Positions 61,398 through 64,000 of a stretch of 64,000 bases of DNA are shown here, one piece after another. The notes beneath the pieces are model-generated. The model did not search any database. It saw only the letters and a program-made list of their open reading frames with translations, and had not been told where the DNA came from. Origin of the DNA: Plotosus lineatus (Eukaryota > Chordata > Actinopteri > Siluriformes > Plotosidae); NCBI GenBank assembly GCA_024760905.1, contig CM045737.1:10778726-10842725 (forward strand), in the 5' to 3' direction. The translations under genes and the position numbers were made by a program. How positions within the stretch are numbered: the stretch's first letter is position 1; each line of letters opens with the position of its first letter.

Positions 61398-63187
61398 GGA
61401 GAACGCTCCCTCGGGAGACTCGCTCGTTGTCTTGGGAGACTTCAACGCCCATGTGGGCAACGATAGTGTGACCTGGAAGGGTGTGATTGGTAGGTACGGC
61501 CTCTCCGGTCTGAATCCGAATGGTGTGTCGTTGTTGGACTTCTGTGCTCATCACAGTTTGTCTATCACGAACACCATGTTCGAACATAAGGGTGTCCATA
61601 AGTGCACTTGGCACCAGGACACCCTAGGTCGCAGTTCGATGATTGACTTTGTAGTCGTGTCATCGGACTTGCGACCATATGTTCTGGACACTCGGGTGAA
61701 GAGAGGAGCTGAGCTGTCTACCGATCACTACCTGGTGGTGAGTTGGCTTCGGTGGTGTGGGAGGTTGCCTTCCAGACCTGGCAGGCCCAAGCGTGTAATC
61801 AGGGTCTGCTGGGAACGTTTGGCGGAGCCCCCTGTCCGAGAGGCCTTTAACGCCCACCTCCGGCAGAGCTACAACCACATTCCGGAGGAGGCGGGGGACA
61901 TGGAATCCGAATGGGCCATGTTTCGTGCCTCCATTGCTGAGACGGCAGCCCATAGCTGTGGCTGTAAGGTGCTTGTCGTGGCGGTAATCCCCGAACCCGG
62001 TGGTGGACACCTGCGGTGAAGGGGGCCGTCCAGCTGAAGAAGGAGGCCTATCGGGTTTTATGAGCCTGTGGGACTCCTGAGGCAGCAAACGGGTACCGGC
62101 AGGCCAGACGTGCTGCAGCCGAGGCTGTCGCAGATGCAAAATCTCGGGCGTGGGAGGAGTTCGGTGAGGGCCTGGAGAGTGATTATCGGTTGGCCTCAAA
62201 CAAGTCCCGGGCCGCCATCCGCCGCCTCAGGAGGGGGAAGCAGTTCTTCACAAACACTGTTTACGGTGGAGGTGGGGAGCTGCTTACCTTGACTGGGGAT
62301 GTTGTTGAGAGGTGGAGGGAATACTTTGAGGACCTTCTCAATCCCACCAACACGCCCTCCGTGGAAGAGGAAGCCCCTCGGGGTTCGGGTGAGGGTCCGC
62401 CCATCACTGGAGTGGAGGTCACTGAGCTTGTCAAAAAGCTCCTCGGTGGTCGAGCTCCGGGGTTGGACGAGATCCGCCCGGAATATCTCAGGGCTCTGGA
62501 TGTTGTAGGACTGTCTTGGTTGACACGTCTCTGCAACATCACGTGGTCATCGGGGGCTGTGCCTCTGGATTGGCAAATTGGGGTGGTGGTCCCAATTTTT
62601 AAGAAGGGGGACCGGAGGGTGTGTTCCAATTATCGGGGAATTACACTCCTCAGCCTACCTGGGAAAGTCTATGCAGGGGTACTAGAGAGGAGGATCCGAC
62701 CGATAGTCGAACCTCGGATTCAGGAGGAACAATGTGGTTTTCGTCCTGGCCGCAGCACTCTTGACCAACTCTATACGCTCCACAGGATTCTGGAGGGGGC
62801 ATGGGAGTTTGCCCAATCTGTCCACATGTGCTTTGTGGATTTGGAGAAGGCTTTCGACCGTGTCCCTCGAAAGATCTTGTGGGGCGTGCTCCGAGAGTAC
62901 GGCGTTCCGGATCCGTTGCTACGAGCTATTCGGTCGCTATTCGGTCACCAGAGCCAGAGTTTGGTCCGCATTGGTAACAGCATGTCGGATTCGTTTCCAG
63001 TGGGAGTTGGAGTCCGCCAAGGCTGTCCTTTGTCACCGATTCTGTTCATAATTTTTATGGACAGAATTTCTAGGCGCAGTCGAGGCGATGAGGGGTTCTG
63101 GTTTGGTGGCCATCGGATATCGTCTCTGCTTTTTGCGGATGATGTTGTCCTTTTGGCTTCATCAAGTCAGGCCCTCCAGCTCTCATT
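60640..63187 (+). mobile_element. APE-type non-LTR retrotransposon, 5' two-thirds (LINE-2)
   Basis: Begins with a hairpin-forming leader (cgccaccttatcgtggtgga), a 250-base untranslated region, then endonuclease and RT. It ends abruptly at 63187 just after the catalytic FADD region and is followed by poly-C/CT and (TA)n. The missing 3' half of the same family is the insert at 22992-24001. Other fragments are at 19395-20195 and 27250-27345. Clade (L2/Rex1-type or other) is not settled. Confidence 0.88.
60990..63187 (+). pseudogene. LINE-2 endonuclease/RT, broken
   Basis: Endonuclease: WNVTSLAGKEPDLVREVERY, then [20 protein letters not shown] and DHYLV, interrupted by a T/G homopolymer at 61369-61396. 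A frameshift near 62019 precedes RT, which is open from 62190 to 63187: GLDEIRPEYL, VVVPIFKKGDRRVCSNYRGI, EEQCGFRPGRS, FVDLEKAFDRVP, VRQGCPLSPILF and LLFADDVVLL. RT is cut short by the 3' truncation. Confidence 0.9.
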
Positions 63188-63255
63188 GTTTGTGCCCTCC
63201 CCCCCCCCCCCTCTCTCGGCTGCATTAAAATCTTTATATATATATATATATATAT

Positions 63256-63555
63256 GTGCTGTATAATGTTTATATTTTATTAACAATAAATATCACAGTA
63301 AAAAATTAATTTTTCTTAATCATTACTACATTTTAATACATTAATACTGTATTAATGAGTAAGATTATAGAATTGTGTTTAAAAAGCATATTTAGCACAT
63401 TTAATGGATACATAGTATTTTACTTCCAGTTGATCATTCGCGCATGTAGTATGATACATGGGGTTTTACTTCCGGGTACAGAACTTGTGGATTATTTTAA
63501 TTCGCGATAGAGGCCGGAACCAAACCCTCGCGAATAACGAGGGCCTACTGTAGTG
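63256..63555. mobile_element. Tigger-type element end
   Basis: Same as 30340-30645; ends gcgaataacgagggcctact. Preceded by (TA)n at 63233-63255. Confidence 0.72.
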
Positions 63556-63689
63556 TGCAAATTGTGCGAAAAAAGATAGACTATTAAATACGATTATAAA
63601 TACTGTGTGCAACATCATCAGTTTTTATGTGCAATATATTGCATGTGTTGGCGAGGATGTAAACAAGGTATTGGCTATTCCTGTCATCT

Positions 63690-64000
63690 GTTTAGGAGTC
63701 TGATGGCAATAGGGAAGAGAGTTCTGTTACCCGGAGGTCCTGCATTTCATATTTCAATACCTCCAGCCTGAGGGTGAAAAGTGTGAAAAGTCCATATGGG
63801 GTGGGGTGGGGGGGGGGGGGTCATTTAACATGGAGGCAGCTGTGGACTCTGTGGTGGTAGATGCTTTGCAGACAGGGCAATGAGGTTGGTTATCTTCTCA
63901 TTTGACTCCTGCACTCTCTTCAGGCATTTGCTGTCCATGACAGAAGCGCTGTTGGTGATGCGGCAGGTCAGTAGGCTCTCAACAATGCAGCTGTAGAAGT
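63690..64000 (-). mobile_element. Rex1/L2-like LINE fragment, continues past the window
   Basis: The minus strand matches the same RT C-terminal region as 15235-15490 (ctgcagctgtagaagt.. shared), with a poly-G run near 63810. It is cut by the window end. Confidence 0.72.

Overview
The window looks like repeat-rich intergenic and intronic DNA from a ray-finned (probably teleost) fish. The evidence is split, intron-containing vertebrate-type genes, very long (GT)n/(AT)n microsatellites, and a dense mix of Tc1, hAT, pogo/Tigger, RTE, Rex1/L2-like and tRNA-headed SINE elements typical of fish genomes. I see no prokaryotic genes, CRISPR arrays, rRNA genes or free-standing tRNA genes.

The only host genes I can support are two tandem, same-strand copies of a flavin-containing monooxygenase (FMO). 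Copy 1 enters the window already in progress: coding exons 3 to 9 lie at 487-675, 772-937, 1028-1170, 4584-4783, 7653-8008, 15777-15849 and 15965-16373, ending in a stop codon. Copy 2 starts with an ATG at 47042 (exon 2, 47042-47173). It continues through exons at 53880-54068, 54176-54341, 54435-54577, 55993-56192 and 57095-57450. Its last two exons are not found before the window ends. Exon lengths and intron phases match exactly between copies wherever both are present. By eye the shared exons 3-7 differ at about 40 of 349 residues. Introns and the DNA after exon 7 also align, so this is a segmental duplication and not retroposition.

Layout: 1-316 fold-back repeats; 400-8008 copy 1 exons 3-7, with a Tc1 element in intron 6; 8009-15776 intron 7, swollen by a (TAC)n retroposon, a SINE, a 3.0-kb RTE element, Tigger-type ends and a long GT/AT tract; 15777-16373 the last two exons; 16400-20650 SINEs and LINE fragments; 20656-27470 one small DNA element split by a nested stack of insertions; 27859-30650 a Tc1 element and a large inverted repeat; 31035-33100 a BEL/Pao remnant and a pogo/Tigger element; 33100-44500 Rex1-like, RTE, hAT, Tc1 and SINE pieces, including a second near full-length RTE; 44500-47030 no recognised gene; 47042-57450 copy 2 with hAT, Tc1 and SINE insertions in its introns; 57816-64000 SINE, RTE, LINE and Tigger pieces.

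The two FMO copies probably act in parallel as membrane-bound, FAD- and NADPH-dependent oxygenases of soft nucleophiles. Copy 2 has a Gly-to-Ser change in the NADPH-binding loop. I found no clearly undescribed biological system. The most informative items are the paired empty and filled TE sites between the two FMO copies, a SINE group that appears to carry both ends of the resident RTE element and to swap tails, the nested insertion stack, and the inverted repeat near 29.3-30.3 kb.
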